A stretch of 64,000 nt of DNA from assembly GCA_944386445.1 (NCBI GenBank), contig CALXBD010000054.1:1-64000 (forward strand). Reading direction: 5' to 3'. The translations under genes were made by a program, and so were the position numbers. Positions within the stretch are counted from its first letter, which is position 1; each line of letters opens with the position of its first letter. Of the stretch, positions 26,424 through 35,459 are shown one piece after another. Origin of the DNA: an uncultured Clostridia bacterium. Its GTDB lineage: Bacteria; Bacillota; Clostridia; Oscillospirales; Ruminococcaceae. The notes below the pieces were generated by a model that worked only from the letters and a program-made list of their open reading frames with translations, had not been told where the DNA came from and searched no databases.

Positions 26424-28217
26424 TTATTTGAAGCTTTCCAAAACTTCTTGATGCCGCTGAGCATACCAGTCGATTACGGATTGAATTCCGATGGATTCCA
26501 AGCTGCTCATCAAAGCTTCCTTCTGCGCCGCAAATTCTTCGTCGGTTTCTGCCATGACTAGAGCGGGAATCGCCTCTGCGGCTGTCTTCAATATACTGGA
26601 GTTCAAAAGTGTAATATCATCAGGGGCACTGCCCATAGCAGAAATGATCCGCATATCCAGGCTTTCATGGGTATTGGCCTTTCCTTCTTCCTTCATGTTC
26701 AGGAAGACTTCCAACGGATAATCTACACCATACTTGTCACAGTAAACTTCATCCACAGGCTTAAGGCATTTGCTCAGGTAATCATCGCCTTTGGACAGAT
26801 CCAGCGGGCTGCCATCTTTTTCATATGGTTCGTTATTTCCCGAGCCAAGCAGGTACAAGGCCGGCCCATAATAAATGCCAAGAGAAGCCCATTCATCCCC
26901 GCCGTTATTTTTGGCTTCGATAACCTCATCGGTCCAAGATGCTTCTCCATCGACTACATTCCAATGTTCGCCCTCAATCCCGCTGAACACCAGCCGATTG
27001 CCTTCCTGTGAAAACATGTAGTCGATAAATTGCATGGATTTAACAGGATCCTTGGCGCTGGACGGAATCGCCAGATAGTAGTTTTCCCAACCGGCTGCCT
27101 GAACACTGTCAGTCCAAAGGGTCATGCCCTCAATGGGAATGACTTCAAAGCCCAGCTCACTGTCCGGATCATTCTGCAGTACTGTGTTGACATATGCATC
27201 TGCCTGGCTTCTCCACCAGCCGGAAAGGTACTGCCCGTTGGAACATTTTCCAGCATAGTCTGCGGCCTGCTGGGTAAAGCTGTCCTGATCCAGCAGGCCC
27301 ATGCGATAGGCCTGATTATAGTATTTGGCAGCTGCAAAGAACATGGGTTCATCATTGCCGCTGAAGGTTTCGATGGGGTCGGTAAAGATGTTGACCATTG
27401 CCCCGTCATTGTCTACATCAAACAAGATCCCCGTAACCCCCAGATCACGATACCCATAGGTATGTACCCAACGTCTGTAAAAACCGGTAAGATCTGAAGT
27501 CGTGCTGTAGAACCCGACTGCATAGGTGGGAAGCCCTTCGGCGGTAGTCGGATTATTCTCATACATTTCCGCCAAAACGTTTAAGAAATCCGTTTCATTC
27601 TTAACTTCCGGGTAACCCATTTCAGCATACAAATCCCAGCGGATGTAGAAAAGGTTATGGCCAGGATAATAGCTATGGCCTTCCGCCCCCGCCTGAATCG
27701 GCAACACATAAGCGGTGCCGGAATCATCTACACTCAGCTGATTCTGGGCCATTTCCCAGCGTTCGGGACGATTGGCGGTAACGTTAGGACCGTACTGCTC
27801 TACCAGATCATTCAGCGGAAGAATACTTTCACTTTCAACAACTGGGAGGATATCCGCTTGTGTGGGAATTGTAGTAATATCTCCCAAGTCGCCGGAAGCA
27901 AAATAGATGGCTGCCTGATCCTTATCGGCTCCCCGTATCAAAAGTTCTACGCCTGTCTTTTCCCGAAGCTCCGCATAAACCGGGCTGTCATAGAATTCCT
28001 GAAGATCGTCTTCAGAAATGATTCCCAACGTATACACGTACTCAAGCTGGGTATATTCCCCTTCCTTGCTGCCGGAATCAGAAGCCTCAGAGGAGGTGCT
28101 TCCTTCATTTGTTGCCTCAGAACTGGGAAGTGAGCTGTTGCCGGCATCGCCGCAGCTGGATAACGCACTCATTGCGATAAGAATTGCGGATAAAATCGCA
28201 AGCTTCTTTTTCATCAT
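26424..28217 (-). CDS. Extracellular solute-binding lipoprotein of a sugar ABC transporter
   Basis: Membrane-anchored binding protein that captures an oligosaccharide for the two permeases encoded upstream. 597 residues from the chosen ATG at 28217, which has GAAAGGAAGG just before it; an upstream ATG lacks a ribosome site. A signal peptide with lipobox ALSSC (Cys about 21) is followed by a Ser/Glu-rich linker to about residue 50. The mature fold includes QWNAWF-type domains of the LplA class (DPVKSMQFIDYMFSQEGNRL). It is the last gene of the operon permease-permease-binding protein, with an intercistronic hairpin before it. The YesM/YesN pair upstream probably controls it. Ligand unknown. 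Confidence 0.9.
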   Translation of the reverse strand: MMKKKLAILSAILIAMSALSSCGDAGNSSLPSSEATNEGSTSSEASDSGSKEGEYTQLEYVYTLGIISEDDLQEFYDSPVYAELREKTGVELLIRGADKDQAAIYFASGDLGDITTIPTQADILPVVESESILPLNDLVEQYGPNVTANRPERWEMAQNQLSVDDSGTAYVLPIQAGAEGHSYYPGHNLFYIRWDLYAEMGYPEVKNETDFLNVLAEMYENNPTTAEGLPTYAVGFYSTTSDLTGFYRRWVHTYGYRDLGVTGILFDVDNDGAMVNIFTDPIETFSGNDEPMFFAAAKYYNQAYRMGLLDQDSFTQQAADYAGKCSNGQYLSGWWRSQADAYVNTVLQNDPDSELGFEVIPIEGMTLWTDSVQAAGWENYYLAIPSSAKDPVKSMQFIDYMFSQEGNRLVFSGIEGEHWNVVDGEASWTDEVIEAKNNGGDEWASLGIYYGPALYLLGSGNNEPYEKDGSPLDLSKGDDYLSKCLKPVDEVYCDKYGVDYPLEVFLNMKEEGKANTHESLDMRIISAMGSAPDDITLLNSSILKTAAEAIPALVMAETDEEFAAQKEALMSSLESIGIQSVIDWYAQRHQEVLESFK

Positions 28218-28263
28218 AAGCCTTCCTTTCATTGTAAGTAGGTGCTATAACCCGGCTGTCCTC

Positions 28264-28288
28264 TCTCAAAGTCGCGCGCACTTCGAGA
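28264..28288 (-). promoter_or_regulatory. Intercistronic hairpin before the binding-protein gene
   Basis: Leftward TCTCGAAGT pairs with ACTTTGAGA around a GC-rich 7-nt loop, in the 90-bp space between permease and binding-protein genes. Such hairpins commonly stabilise the binding-protein message so that it is made in excess over the permeases. Confidence 0.5.
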
Positions 28289-28307
28289 AGAGGCACCGAG
28301 AAAAATA

Positions 28308-29180
28308 CTAACCTTTTACCGCGCCTAACATAATGCCTTTTACAAAATAGCGCTGCATAAACGGATACACCATTAAAATCGGGATTGTAATGACTGCCGT
28401 GACGGTCATCCGAACAGCAGCCGGGGTAATTTCTTTAGCCACCATATCACCGTTCAAGTCCTTTTCCAACATTGCAGCCGCCTGCTGTGCCTCTGTCAGA
28501 TAACGGTACAGGATATACTGCAAGGGCCACTTGGAACTGTCGGTCATGTAAATATGAGCGTCAAACCAAGCATTCCATTGGTTGACTGCGGCAAAAACAG
28601 TTATGGTAGCCAAAATAGGCTTCGACAGGGGCATCAGGATATGCCACCAACGCACAATCGGTGAAGCTCCGTCCAAAATAGCGCTCTCCTCCAAGGATGG
28701 TGGAAGCTGCTCCATAAAGGTCTTGATTAGAATTACATTATATGCGGACAGCGCGGACGGAAGAATGTAGATGAGAAAATTATTGTTCAGATGATACAGC
28801 CGCATAACCAAATAGGTAGGAATCAACCCACCGTTGACATACATAGTAAGCACCAGCATCCGGTAGATGATTTTGCGGCCGTACATAGGCTTTGTTACCA
28901 GATATGCAAACAAGGAGCAGCACAGAACCGTAACAAGGGTTCCGATCCCGGTTCTAAGCAGGGAAACACCTGCTGCAGACAAAATATTTGGCAAGGTCAG
29001 CACTTTTCGATAGTTTTCCAGCGTAAAACCTTTGGGCAGAAGGGTGATTCCGAATTTGGACAGCTGCGGGTCCGAGAAGGAGTAAACCAACATGTAATAA
29101 AACGGATAAAAACATGCCAGCATCATCAAAAACATCAATACTACATTGATCCAATCGAAGGGTGTAGATTTACTTTTCAT
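28308..29180 (-). CDS. Sugar ABC transporter permease, LplC/YtcP type
   Basis: Inner-membrane permease of 290 residues with six predicted segments. The first is at about 12-32 (WINVVLMFLMMLACFYPF). The EAA loop that contacts the ATPase is ESAILDGASPIVRWWHILMPL (read in two parts near 190). The C-terminus ends in KGIMLGAVKG, typical of this subfamily. Its ATG overlaps the stop of the upstream permease by four bases (ATGA). As in other CUT1 systems of Firmicutes, no ATPase is encoded in the operon, so a shared MsmX/UgpC-like ATPase from elsewhere is expected. Confidence 0.92.
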   Translation of the reverse strand: MKSKSTPFDWINVVLMFLMMLACFYPFYYMLVYSFSDPQLSKFGITLLPKGFTLENYRKVLTLPNILSAAGVSLLRTGIGTLVTVLCCSLFAYLVTKPMYGRKIIYRMLVLTMYVNGGLIPTYLVMRLYHLNNNFLIYILPSALSAYNVILIKTFMEQLPPSLEESAILDGASPIVRWWHILMPLSKPILATITVFAAVNQWNAWFDAHIYMTDSSKWPLQYILYRYLTEAQQAAAMLEKDLNGDMVAKEITPAAVRMTVTAVITIPILMVYPFMQRYFVKGIMLGAVKG

Positions 29181-30091
29181 AAAATCGTCTCCCCTCGAAT
29201 TTTTTTAGCTGCCAAATTGGTAATGGTCAGCAGCAGGATACTGACGCCGGATTTCAAAATTCCCACAGCGGTTGCAAAGGAATACTGCTGTGTCCCGATG
29301 CCCATCCTGTATGTAAACAGGTCAATGACCTCCAATTTGGAAGAAGTCACTGTATTTGAAAAAAGCAGATACTTTTCCATTCCTAAATTGAGAAGGTTTC
29401 CGATTCCCAGAATCAACAGGACAAGAAAGGTCGGCAGAATTCCCGGAAGTGTCACATGGACTGCACAACGAAATCTTCCGGCGCCATCCACCTTTGCCGC
29501 ATCATAGAGCGTTTCATCTACACCGGCGATGGCGGCCAGGTAAACAATGGAACTCCAACCAATACTTTTCCACACGCCCAAAATTGTCATAAATGCCCAG
29601 GCGCCATCTGCATTTCCTAAGATATTTATGGTAGCATTGATTCCCAAAGCATCCAAAAAAGTATTGATCATTCCATCCGTGGAAAAAAGCGCAAAGCACA
29701 AAGAGTACACAATGATCCAGCTGACGAAATTAGGCATGGTAACTACTGTCTGCACGACCCGTTTATATTTTGAACTGCGGATCTCATTCAGCAGCAGCGC
29801 AAACAATATTGGCAGCACCATTGTCATCAAAGAGAGAATACTCAACGCCAACGTGTTGATCAGAGCATTGGAAACATCGTTCCAAAAGGTGATGATATAG
29901 CGGAAATATTTCAGCCCTTCAAACTTCAAATTTTTGAGAGAGCGTCCGGGCTTGTAGTTTGTAAAGGCAAATATCCATCCGAACAGCGGAACATAGCTGA
30001 ATACAAACGTAAAAATGACAAACGGCAAAGCCATCAAGGTAAATGTCAGCCGTTCTTTATGGAGCTTCCGTTTCTGTACTTTCTTTCTCAA
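29177..30091 (-). CDS. Sugar ABC transporter permease, LplB/YteP type
   Basis: Partner permease, 304 residues, six membrane segments, with the conserved start region FVIFTFVFSYVPLFGW (about 20-36). Its EAA loop DAAKVDGAGRFRCAVHVTLP lies near 210. The start codon is TTG, chosen because GGGAGGG lies 7 nt upstream and no ATG is nearby. It is the first gene of the operon, with a promoter at 30150-30178. The order permease-permease-binding protein differs from the second transporter at 45.6 kb, where the binding protein comes first. Confidence 0.92.
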   Translation of the reverse strand: MRKKVQKRKLHKERLTFTLMALPFVIFTFVFSYVPLFGWIFAFTNYKPGRSLKNLKFEGLKYFRYIITFWNDVSNALINTLALSILSLMTMVLPILFALLLNEIRSSKYKRVVQTVVTMPNFVSWIIVYSLCFALFSTDGMINTFLDALGINATINILGNADGAWAFMTILGVWKSIGWSSIVYLAAIAGVDETLYDAAKVDGAGRFRCAVHVTLPGILPTFLVLLILGIGNLLNLGMEKYLLFSNTVTSSKLEVIDLFTYRMGIGTQQYSFATAVGILKSGVSILLLTITNLAAKKIRGETIL

Positions 30092-30149
30092 TAGGAAACC
30101 CTCCCTAACCGTTCTGAATCAAACGCCATATGTGTTTCTCTTTACTTTT

Positions 30150-30178
30150 AGTCTAAATAAAATTCACAGATAAGTCAA
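30150..30178 (-). promoter_or_regulatory. Promoter of the sugar transporter operon
   Basis: Leftward TTGACT (30173-30178), 17-nt spacer, TAGACT (30150-30155), about 60 nt before the first permease. The spacer contains CTGTGAATT, the half-site of the palindrome found at the second transporter promoter (45484). Confidence 0.65.
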
Positions 30179-30253
30179 TTTTAAATCCAAACAAATATCC
30201 ATACAAACTAATAGTTTAGAATAAAAATCATACAATTCAACGATTCTGTATAA

Positions 30254-30291
30254 CAAAACCGTACGGATTTCCAGTGTTCCGCACGGTTTTT
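30254..30291 (-). terminator. Terminator of the two-component system operon
   Basis: Leftward AACCGTGCGGA pairs with TCCGTACGGTT around a 10-nt loop, followed by TTTTGTT. It lies just after the histidine kinase stop and isolates the transporter operon from the kinase transcript. Confidence 0.8.
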
Positions 30292-30297
30292 CTGTTA

Positions 30298-32067
30298 CTA
30301 TATAACAAAAGGCAATCGAATCATGCATTTTAATCCGCAAGGGTCTTTTTTCTGCAGAGAAATTCCATATGGAGGCCCGCACCGCAGCCGAACACGCCGG
30401 TTTACATTCCGCATTCCAACGCCATCAGCAGCGGCTCCGGAGGCCATTGCCTGATTAAACGCAGCAATTTTTTCCTCGTCCATGCCGACGCCGTCATCTT
30501 CCACAGAAAGGATCAAATCCGCGTCTTTCCGCACTGCACGAAGTACAATGGTTCCTCCCTGTCCGTTGGCGGCAAAGCCATGTTCAATAGAATTTTCCAC
30601 CAACGGCTGCAGGATAAATCTGGGAATGATCGCATCCAGCAACGAATCTGGAACTTCTGTACAGAAATTGATCCGGCCGTTGCAGCGAAAATTCATAATG
30701 GTCAGGTACTGATTCAGCAATTCGATCTCTTTTCGGAGCGTACAGGTAGGACTGTCATCTTTGTAAAGGGGTGTAATAATAGCCCCCAGCGCCCGGACAC
30801 ATTCCTCTATATTCTCCGTACCGGCAAATCGCGCCATCCACCGCACCATATTCAGGGTATTGTAGAGAAAATGCGGATTGATTTGATTCCGAAGCGCCCG
30901 CAGCTCGCTTTCCCGGATCTCCGCTTCCGCGGCGCGCTGCCGTTTCTCGTAAATTTTGAGATTTTTCAACATATGGTTATACTGCTGCGTCAAAATTGAA
31001 AATTCATCTGTCCCACGATAAGGCAGAATATTACTATAGTCACCTCGGCCTGCGCACTGCATCCCCTGAATCAGTTTGTCCAGCGGCCGCAGAATCCGAT
31101 TCAACCAAAGAAGGAATAGCAAACAGGTAACCAAAATACCTCCCAGAAATATCAATTCCACCTGTATCTGAAGCGAAGACAAAAGAAGGGTATATCGCTG
31201 CATACTTGTGTCTGTTACAACAACAATTCCGGTCTTGCCGATGGGCTCCCAGTCTATCTGACTTTGTTTTCCCGGCTCAGATAACACGCTTCCGGATACG
31301 GTCAGCTGATCCGGTTCTATCCCTTCATACCGAGTACCGATCTCCTGCTTTTCCGCTGAGGAAATAATTGTCCCGTCCTGTGTCAGCAGCCGAATACTCC
31401 GCTCCCCACCTGTTGCCAACCCGGAATACAGTCCATACAGCTGTTCTTCATAGATACTCACAACGCAGGTGACGGTATACTTGCGGGCAGATACGGATTT
31501 ATACAGCAACACAAGCGGAGTATGAGGTGTTATCGCCGTGCGCAGACACATTTCATCAGCAAAAACGCCGCCTAACACAGCCAAGCTCTTGGGGGCCTGT
31601 ATTATTTTTTCAAGAATCTTTTCCGCAGGCCATGTATTATCCGCATGGTATATTTCTCTTGTGTTAGTCCTTGAAGTTGAAATAATCCTTTGATCTCCTA
31701 CAAAAAAGCTGACCGACTCAATATAGGGAAAAGATGCCGAAATCCGTGAAACCGCCTCCTTCAGCCGGTTAACGGCATGAATATACGGCACATACCCTTC
31801 ACCTGTGTATTGAGTAAGCATGACCATGTCATCCATATCCAAAAATTCCGCTTCCATGATCCGTTCCATATTGGAAACCAAGGAATTGACGCTGCTGGTT
31901 ATCTGCCGAAATTCTGCGGATACCACATCTCCGTTCAAAGTATCAAAAGCGTCGTAGGTTGTTAAGTAATTGATTACAGAAACCACTGCCATAGTGGCAG
32001 CCATGCCGACTGCGAAGAAAAGCAGAAATTTCCCACGCAGCTTACCGAAAAAAGCGCGCAGCTTCAC
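30298..32067 (-). CDS. YesM-type sensor histidine kinase
   Basis: Membrane sensor of 589 residues. A first transmembrane helix (about 14-34) is followed by an extracellular dCache-like region (35-300) with a second helix at about 303-321, then HAMP (322-375). The His_kinase domain has the phospho-acceptor His399 in QINPHFLYNTLNM, and the C-terminal ATPase has the N-box VENSIEHGF and G-boxes DDGVGM and GVGMRN. Its ATG overlaps the response regulator stop by four bases (ATGA), indicating coupled translation. Adjacent to a sugar transporter operon, it most likely senses that transporter's sugar or its loaded binding protein, as in known YesMN systems. Confidence 0.93.
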   Translation of the reverse strand: MKLRAFFGKLRGKFLLFFAVGMAATMAVVSVINYLTTYDAFDTLNGDVVSAEFRQITSSVNSLVSNMERIMEAEFLDMDDMVMLTQYTGEGYVPYIHAVNRLKEAVSRISASFPYIESVSFFVGDQRIISTSRTNTREIYHADNTWPAEKILEKIIQAPKSLAVLGGVFADEMCLRTAITPHTPLVLLYKSVSARKYTVTCVVSIYEEQLYGLYSGLATGGERSIRLLTQDGTIISSAEKQEIGTRYEGIEPDQLTVSGSVLSEPGKQSQIDWEPIGKTGIVVVTDTSMQRYTLLLSSLQIQVELIFLGGILVTCLLFLLWLNRILRPLDKLIQGMQCAGRGDYSNILPYRGTDEFSILTQQYNHMLKNLKIYEKRQRAAEAEIRESELRALRNQINPHFLYNTLNMVRWMARFAGTENIEECVRALGAIITPLYKDDSPTCTLRKEIELLNQYLTIMNFRCNGRINFCTEVPDSLLDAIIPRFILQPLVENSIEHGFAANGQGGTIVLRAVRKDADLILSVEDDGVGMDEEKIAAFNQAMASGAAADGVGMRNVNRRVRLRCGPPYGISLQKKDPCGLKCMIRLPFVI

Positions 32068-33284
32068 AATCCCAGCTCCTTTCGGTAATCCCGGGGCGTT
32101 TTTCCCGTATAGCGCTTAAACAGGCGGGTAAAATAGGTGGTATTTTCCAGGCCCACCAGGGAACCCACTTCGTAAATCATATACTGGGGATTATTCAGCA
32201 AACCTTTGGCATGCTCAATCCGAACTTTGTTCAACTGCTCGGTAAAGGTCACCCCCAGATGCCGTATGAACAAATGGCCCAGATAGTTGGGCGAAATTCC
32301 TACATAGTCCGCAACTGTCTGCAGGCTAAAATTCTCCTTGTAGTGGGCGGACAGGTAATCCAACGCTGCTTCCACCTTATAGGGCAGAGGGGATTTATGT
32401 TCAATTCCGCGGATCGCTTCCCTGCGAAGCGCCGGAAGCTCCGCAGCGGTATCCGCAGCAGAACTGATCCCAATCAGAACATTTTCGTTGAAACACCGCA
32501 TGACGCTTTCTTTGACCCGAATCACAAGCTGATCCAAGACGGCATCTTCCTCAACGGCCTCCATTCCCGCGAAACAAGCCAATATCAAAAAGTCCCTGTC
32601 ATGTTCCCCATAGACCTGCCCCGGCACCAATCCCTCCATGGTCTCCCGAAGCAAATCCACTACCACATTTTTCAACTGGTATCCCAGAGGATCCTTTTGG
32701 CGGCTGAGCATTGCCCCATAGTCCGGAAACCGCACCATCAATACCCGAAGCCGTTCCATGGCAATATGAACGCCGGCATCCTCCAACAGTTTGGGGAAAT
32801 TTTCTGCGGGGATCTTTTCATACACCAGAAAATCCCGCAGCAGCTGTTCATTTACCGCCTGACGATCCACATACTGCTCATTCGCAGAAGGAAGCGGGCC
32901 GGAAAAAGCGTTCCACTCTGCCCGGACCTTTTCCAATGCCTCCTCTATCTCCTCTTGTTCCGAAGTCAACTTGAGAATATAAGCGCTGGCTCCCAAACGA
33001 ATGGCTTCCTGCACCAGACTGAACTCATCCAAGCAGGTTAGGATAATAAATCGAGCCCGTTTATCCGTCGCCCGAATTTCTTTTATCAATTCGATTCCGC
33101 CCATAACAGGCATTTTCAAATCCGTAATGATGATTTCCGGCCGGTATTTTTCATACTGATCCAGGGCCTGCCTTCCATTTTCTGCGTCACAGATGACCTG
33201 CATCCCGTACTTCTCCCATGGTATACTGTTCTTGATTCCGATCCTGACAAAATGCTCATCCTCTACAATCATTACCCGCAGCAT
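32064..33284 (-). CDS. YesN-type response regulator with AraC DNA-binding domain
   Basis: 406 residues: a receiver (1-125) with acidic pair Glu9/Asp10, phospho-acceptor Asp55 in IIITDLKMP and a conserved late Lys; a middle linker domain of about 160 residues; and a C-terminal AraC domain of two helix-turn-helix motifs (about 300-402, ending KTPRDYRKELGL). The ATG at 33284 is chosen because GGAAGGAGA lies 8 nt before it; the longer frame starting at 33320 lacks a ribosome site. It is phosphorylated by the overlapping kinase and should activate the transporter promoter at 30150 or the divergent operon at 33531. Confidence 0.93.
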   Translation of the reverse strand: MLRVMIVEDEHFVRIGIKNSIPWEKYGMQVICDAENGRQALDQYEKYRPEIIITDLKMPVMGGIELIKEIRATDKRARFIILTCLDEFSLVQEAIRLGASAYILKLTSEQEEIEEALEKVRAEWNAFSGPLPSANEQYVDRQAVNEQLLRDFLVYEKIPAENFPKLLEDAGVHIAMERLRVLMVRFPDYGAMLSRQKDPLGYQLKNVVVDLLRETMEGLVPGQVYGEHDRDFLILACFAGMEAVEEDAVLDQLVIRVKESVMRCFNENVLIGISSAADTAAELPALRREAIRGIEHKSPLPYKVEAALDYLSAHYKENFSLQTVADYVGISPNYLGHLFIRHLGVTFTEQLNKVRIEHAKGLLNNPQYMIYEVGSLVGLENTTYFTRLFKRYTGKTPRDYRKELGL

Positions 33285-33449
33285 ACCGATCGTCTCCTTC
33301 CGAAAATCTAGTACTGTCAATTATTTAGACTCATCATATCACAATTTTAAGTTTTGGGAAAGTCCTTTTTTGTTTTTTCTGTTACTTGGAAAGGTTTTCT
33401 AAGTTTTAGAAGATTGGTGTTTTTATCTGCTTTTTTGTGGTTTTGTATG

Positions 33450-33478
33450 TTTACTTTTAGAACAATGTGCGATAAAAT
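33450..33478 (+). promoter_or_regulatory. Promoter of the NagA operon
   Basis: TTTACT (33450-33455), 17-nt spacer, TAAAAT (33473-33478), 53 nt before the first gene. The 246-bp divergent region also contains the leftward start of the YesN gene. It is AT-rich and a plausible site for YesN binding. Confidence 0.6.
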
Positions 33479-33530
33479 GGGGTTGTTAAAATCTGCCCGC
33501 AGATCAGGGCATTCCATATAGGAGGTCATT

Positions 33531-34568
33531 ATGGAAAAAGTTCGAATTGGAATTGTTGGCGCCGGAAATATTGCGACAAATTCCCATATGCCGGCTTACG
33601 CCGCTTGCGATGCAGCAGAAATTGCAGCCGTTGCAGATATCAACCTGGAACGGGCACAGGCGTTCGCAAAACGGTTTGGGATTCCCCATGCTTACAGCTC
33701 CGTAGAGGAAATGCTGGCAAACGAATCGATTGATGCCGTGGACATCTGCACCTGGAACTGCGGCCATACTCCTGTGGCAATTGCCGCGGCTAACGCAGGA
33801 AAGCATGTTTTTTGTGAAAAGCCTTTGGCGGATTCTCTGGAAAATGCCTTGGCCGTCAAGGCTGCTGTAGAAAAAGCCGGCGTGCGGTTTCTGCTGGGAG
33901 TACCCAGCCGGTTCAATCCTGCCAATGCCTTGGCTCGTGAACTGCTGGACAAAGGAGAACTGGGTGAGATCTACTATGCCAAAACCTCCTATCTGCGGCG
34001 GAGAGGTACTCCCACCGGATGGTTTACTGACAAACGCGCTTCCGGCGGCGGACCGATCCTGGATATTGGGGTACATCGCATCGACGCTGCCTGGTATCTG
34101 ATGGGAAATCCTAAACCAGTACGCGTCAGCGCGGCTGTTTCCAACCGGCTGGGAGAATTTGAGACTTTGGGCATTCAGCGCTGGCAAGGCACTCCGTATC
34201 CCGATAACCGGAATGATACCGAAGACTTCGGAGCAGGCGTCATCCACTTTGAAAACGGCGCAATGCTGGCCTTTGAGGCGGCTTGGGCCATTAATGGGCC
34301 GGATCTGCAGTCTACACAGCTGTTTGGCACCAAAGGCGGCATTACTCTGGATCCGCTGACCGTTTATGGCGAGCGGAATCACTACCTTAGCGATGATCAA
34401 CTGAATCCGGGCCCCGGTGAGCGTTTCAAATTGGAAATTGCTCATTTTGTGGAATGTGTCCGCACCGGCGCGGAAACCCGGTTCCCCATTGAGCAGGCAT
34501 GCCAGCTCCAGCAGATGCTGCAGGGCATCTACGATTCGGCCCGGCTTGGACGGGAAATTATTCTTTGA
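33531..34568 (+). CDS. Gfo/Idh/MocA-family oxidoreductase
   Basis: 345 residues. The Rossmann domain starts GIVGAGNIATNSHMP (about 7-21), the EKP catalytic-lysine motif is FCEKPLADS (about 98), and LDIGVHRIDAAWYLMG (about 178) is the typical substrate-site helix. It is first gene of a five-gene operon with a sugar isomerase/epimerase-like protein, NagA, a ROK kinase and an M20 peptidase-like hydrolase. Start ATG follows AGGAGG. It probably oxidises a hydroxyl of an amino-sugar or its derivative; paired with the next gene it resembles inositol/keto-sugar interconversion modules. Exact substrate unknown. Confidence 0.87.
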   Translation: MEKVRIGIVGAGNIATNSHMPAYAACDAAEIAAVADINLERAQAFAKRFGIPHAYSSVEEMLANESIDAVDICTWNCGHTPVAIAAANAGKHVFCEKPLADSLENALAVKAAVEKAGVRFLLGVPSRFNPANALARELLDKGELGEIYYAKTSYLRRRGTPTGWFTDKRASGGGPILDIGVHRIDAAWYLMGNPKPVRVSAAVSNRLGEFETLGIQRWQGTPYPDNRNDTEDFGAGVIHFENGAMLAFEAAWAINGPDLQSTQLFGTKGGITLDPLTVYGERNHYLSDDQLNPGPGERFKLEIAHFVECVRTGAETRFPIEQACQLQQMLQGIYDSARLGREIIL

Positions 34569-34585
34569 CAGAACGGAGTAATCAT

Positions 34586-35458
34586 ATGAAAACCTGTATC
34601 AGTACTTACAGCTTTTACCGGCTGATCCACAGCGGCGCTATGAACCATTTTGATGTCCTGGACAAAATTCATGAAATGGGTGTCCCGGCAGCGGAATTTG
34701 TCCTGGATGACAACCCTCCGGATGGCAGCACTCCAAGGGATTTCTGCCTGCGGCTCACAGAGCATGCCCGGAAGTTGGGCTTGGACGTGCCGATTTATAC
34801 CACGGGAGCTAACTTCTGCTGCCCCGATGTGGAAGCGGAAATCCGCCGGGTGGAAAAGCATATCGACATTGCCTCGGAAGCGGGGATCCCGTTGCTTCGA
34901 CATGATATCGCTACAGGATTTTATGACGGATACCAAGGAATTCAGACCTTCGAGGCGATCCTTCCCACTCTGGCAGCGGCAATCCGGGAAGTGGCGGATT
35001 ATGCCCAGAAAAAGGGTGTGACTACCTGCTCTGAAAACCACGGGCGGCTGGTACAGGACAGCGACCGTATGCTGGCGGTTTTTTCCGCTGTAAACCATCC
35101 CAATTACCGGTATCTGTGCGATATCGGAAACTTTGGCGGCGTTGATGAGGATTGCGCCGTTGCAGTATCCAAGCTGCTGCCGCTCATTTCCCATGTCCAC
35201 GCGAAGGATTCCTTTGTCCGGTCCGGCATGCGGCCGGATCCCGGCCGGGGCTGGAATCTCTCCCGGGCTGGCAACTATCGGCGGGCCACCATTTTCGGTC
35301 AGGGAGATCAGCCGGCTTATCAATGCTTAAAAATCATCTACAATTCCGGATACCGGGGATATGTTTCCCTGGAATTTGAGGGTATGGAAGATAATATGGA
35401 AGCAATTACTATCAGCATGGAAAACTTGAACCGTTATCTTGCGCAGATCATGGGGTGA
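34586..35458 (+). CDS. Sugar phosphate isomerase/epimerase-like TIM barrel
   Basis: 290 residues of the xylose isomerase-like barrel family (AP endonuclease 2 superfamily). Metal-binding positions visible are the His in HDIATGFYDG-like sequence (about 105), the Glu/Asn/His of CSENHGRLVQD (about 150), the Asp of YLCDIGNFGG (about 178), His in ISHVHAKDSF, and Glu in YVSLEFEGMED (about 257). Start ATG at 34586 is preceded by CGGAG; the preceding gene ends 17 bp upstream. Members include inosose dehydratases, epimerases and isomerases. The gene is next to an oxidoreductase of the Idh family, so a keto-sugar substrate is likely. Confidence 0.83.
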   Translation: MKTCISTYSFYRLIHSGAMNHFDVLDKIHEMGVPAAEFVLDDNPPDGSTPRDFCLRLTEHARKLGLDVPIYTTGANFCCPDVEAEIRRVEKHIDIASEAGIPLLRHDIATGFYDGYQGIQTFEAILPTLAAAIREVADYAQKKGVTTCSENHGRLVQDSDRMLAVFSAVNHPNYRYLCDIGNFGGVDEDCAVAVSKLLPLISHVHAKDSFVRSGMRPDPGRGWNLSRAGNYRRATIFGQGDQPAYQCLKIIYNSGYRGYVSLEFEGMEDNMEAITISMENLNRYLAQIMG

Positions 35459-35459
35459 A

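Noticed and set aside
30161..30169. CTGTGAATT half-site treated as a separate operator
   Set aside because: A single 9-mer is too short to stand alone; it is mentioned only with the palindrome at 45484.
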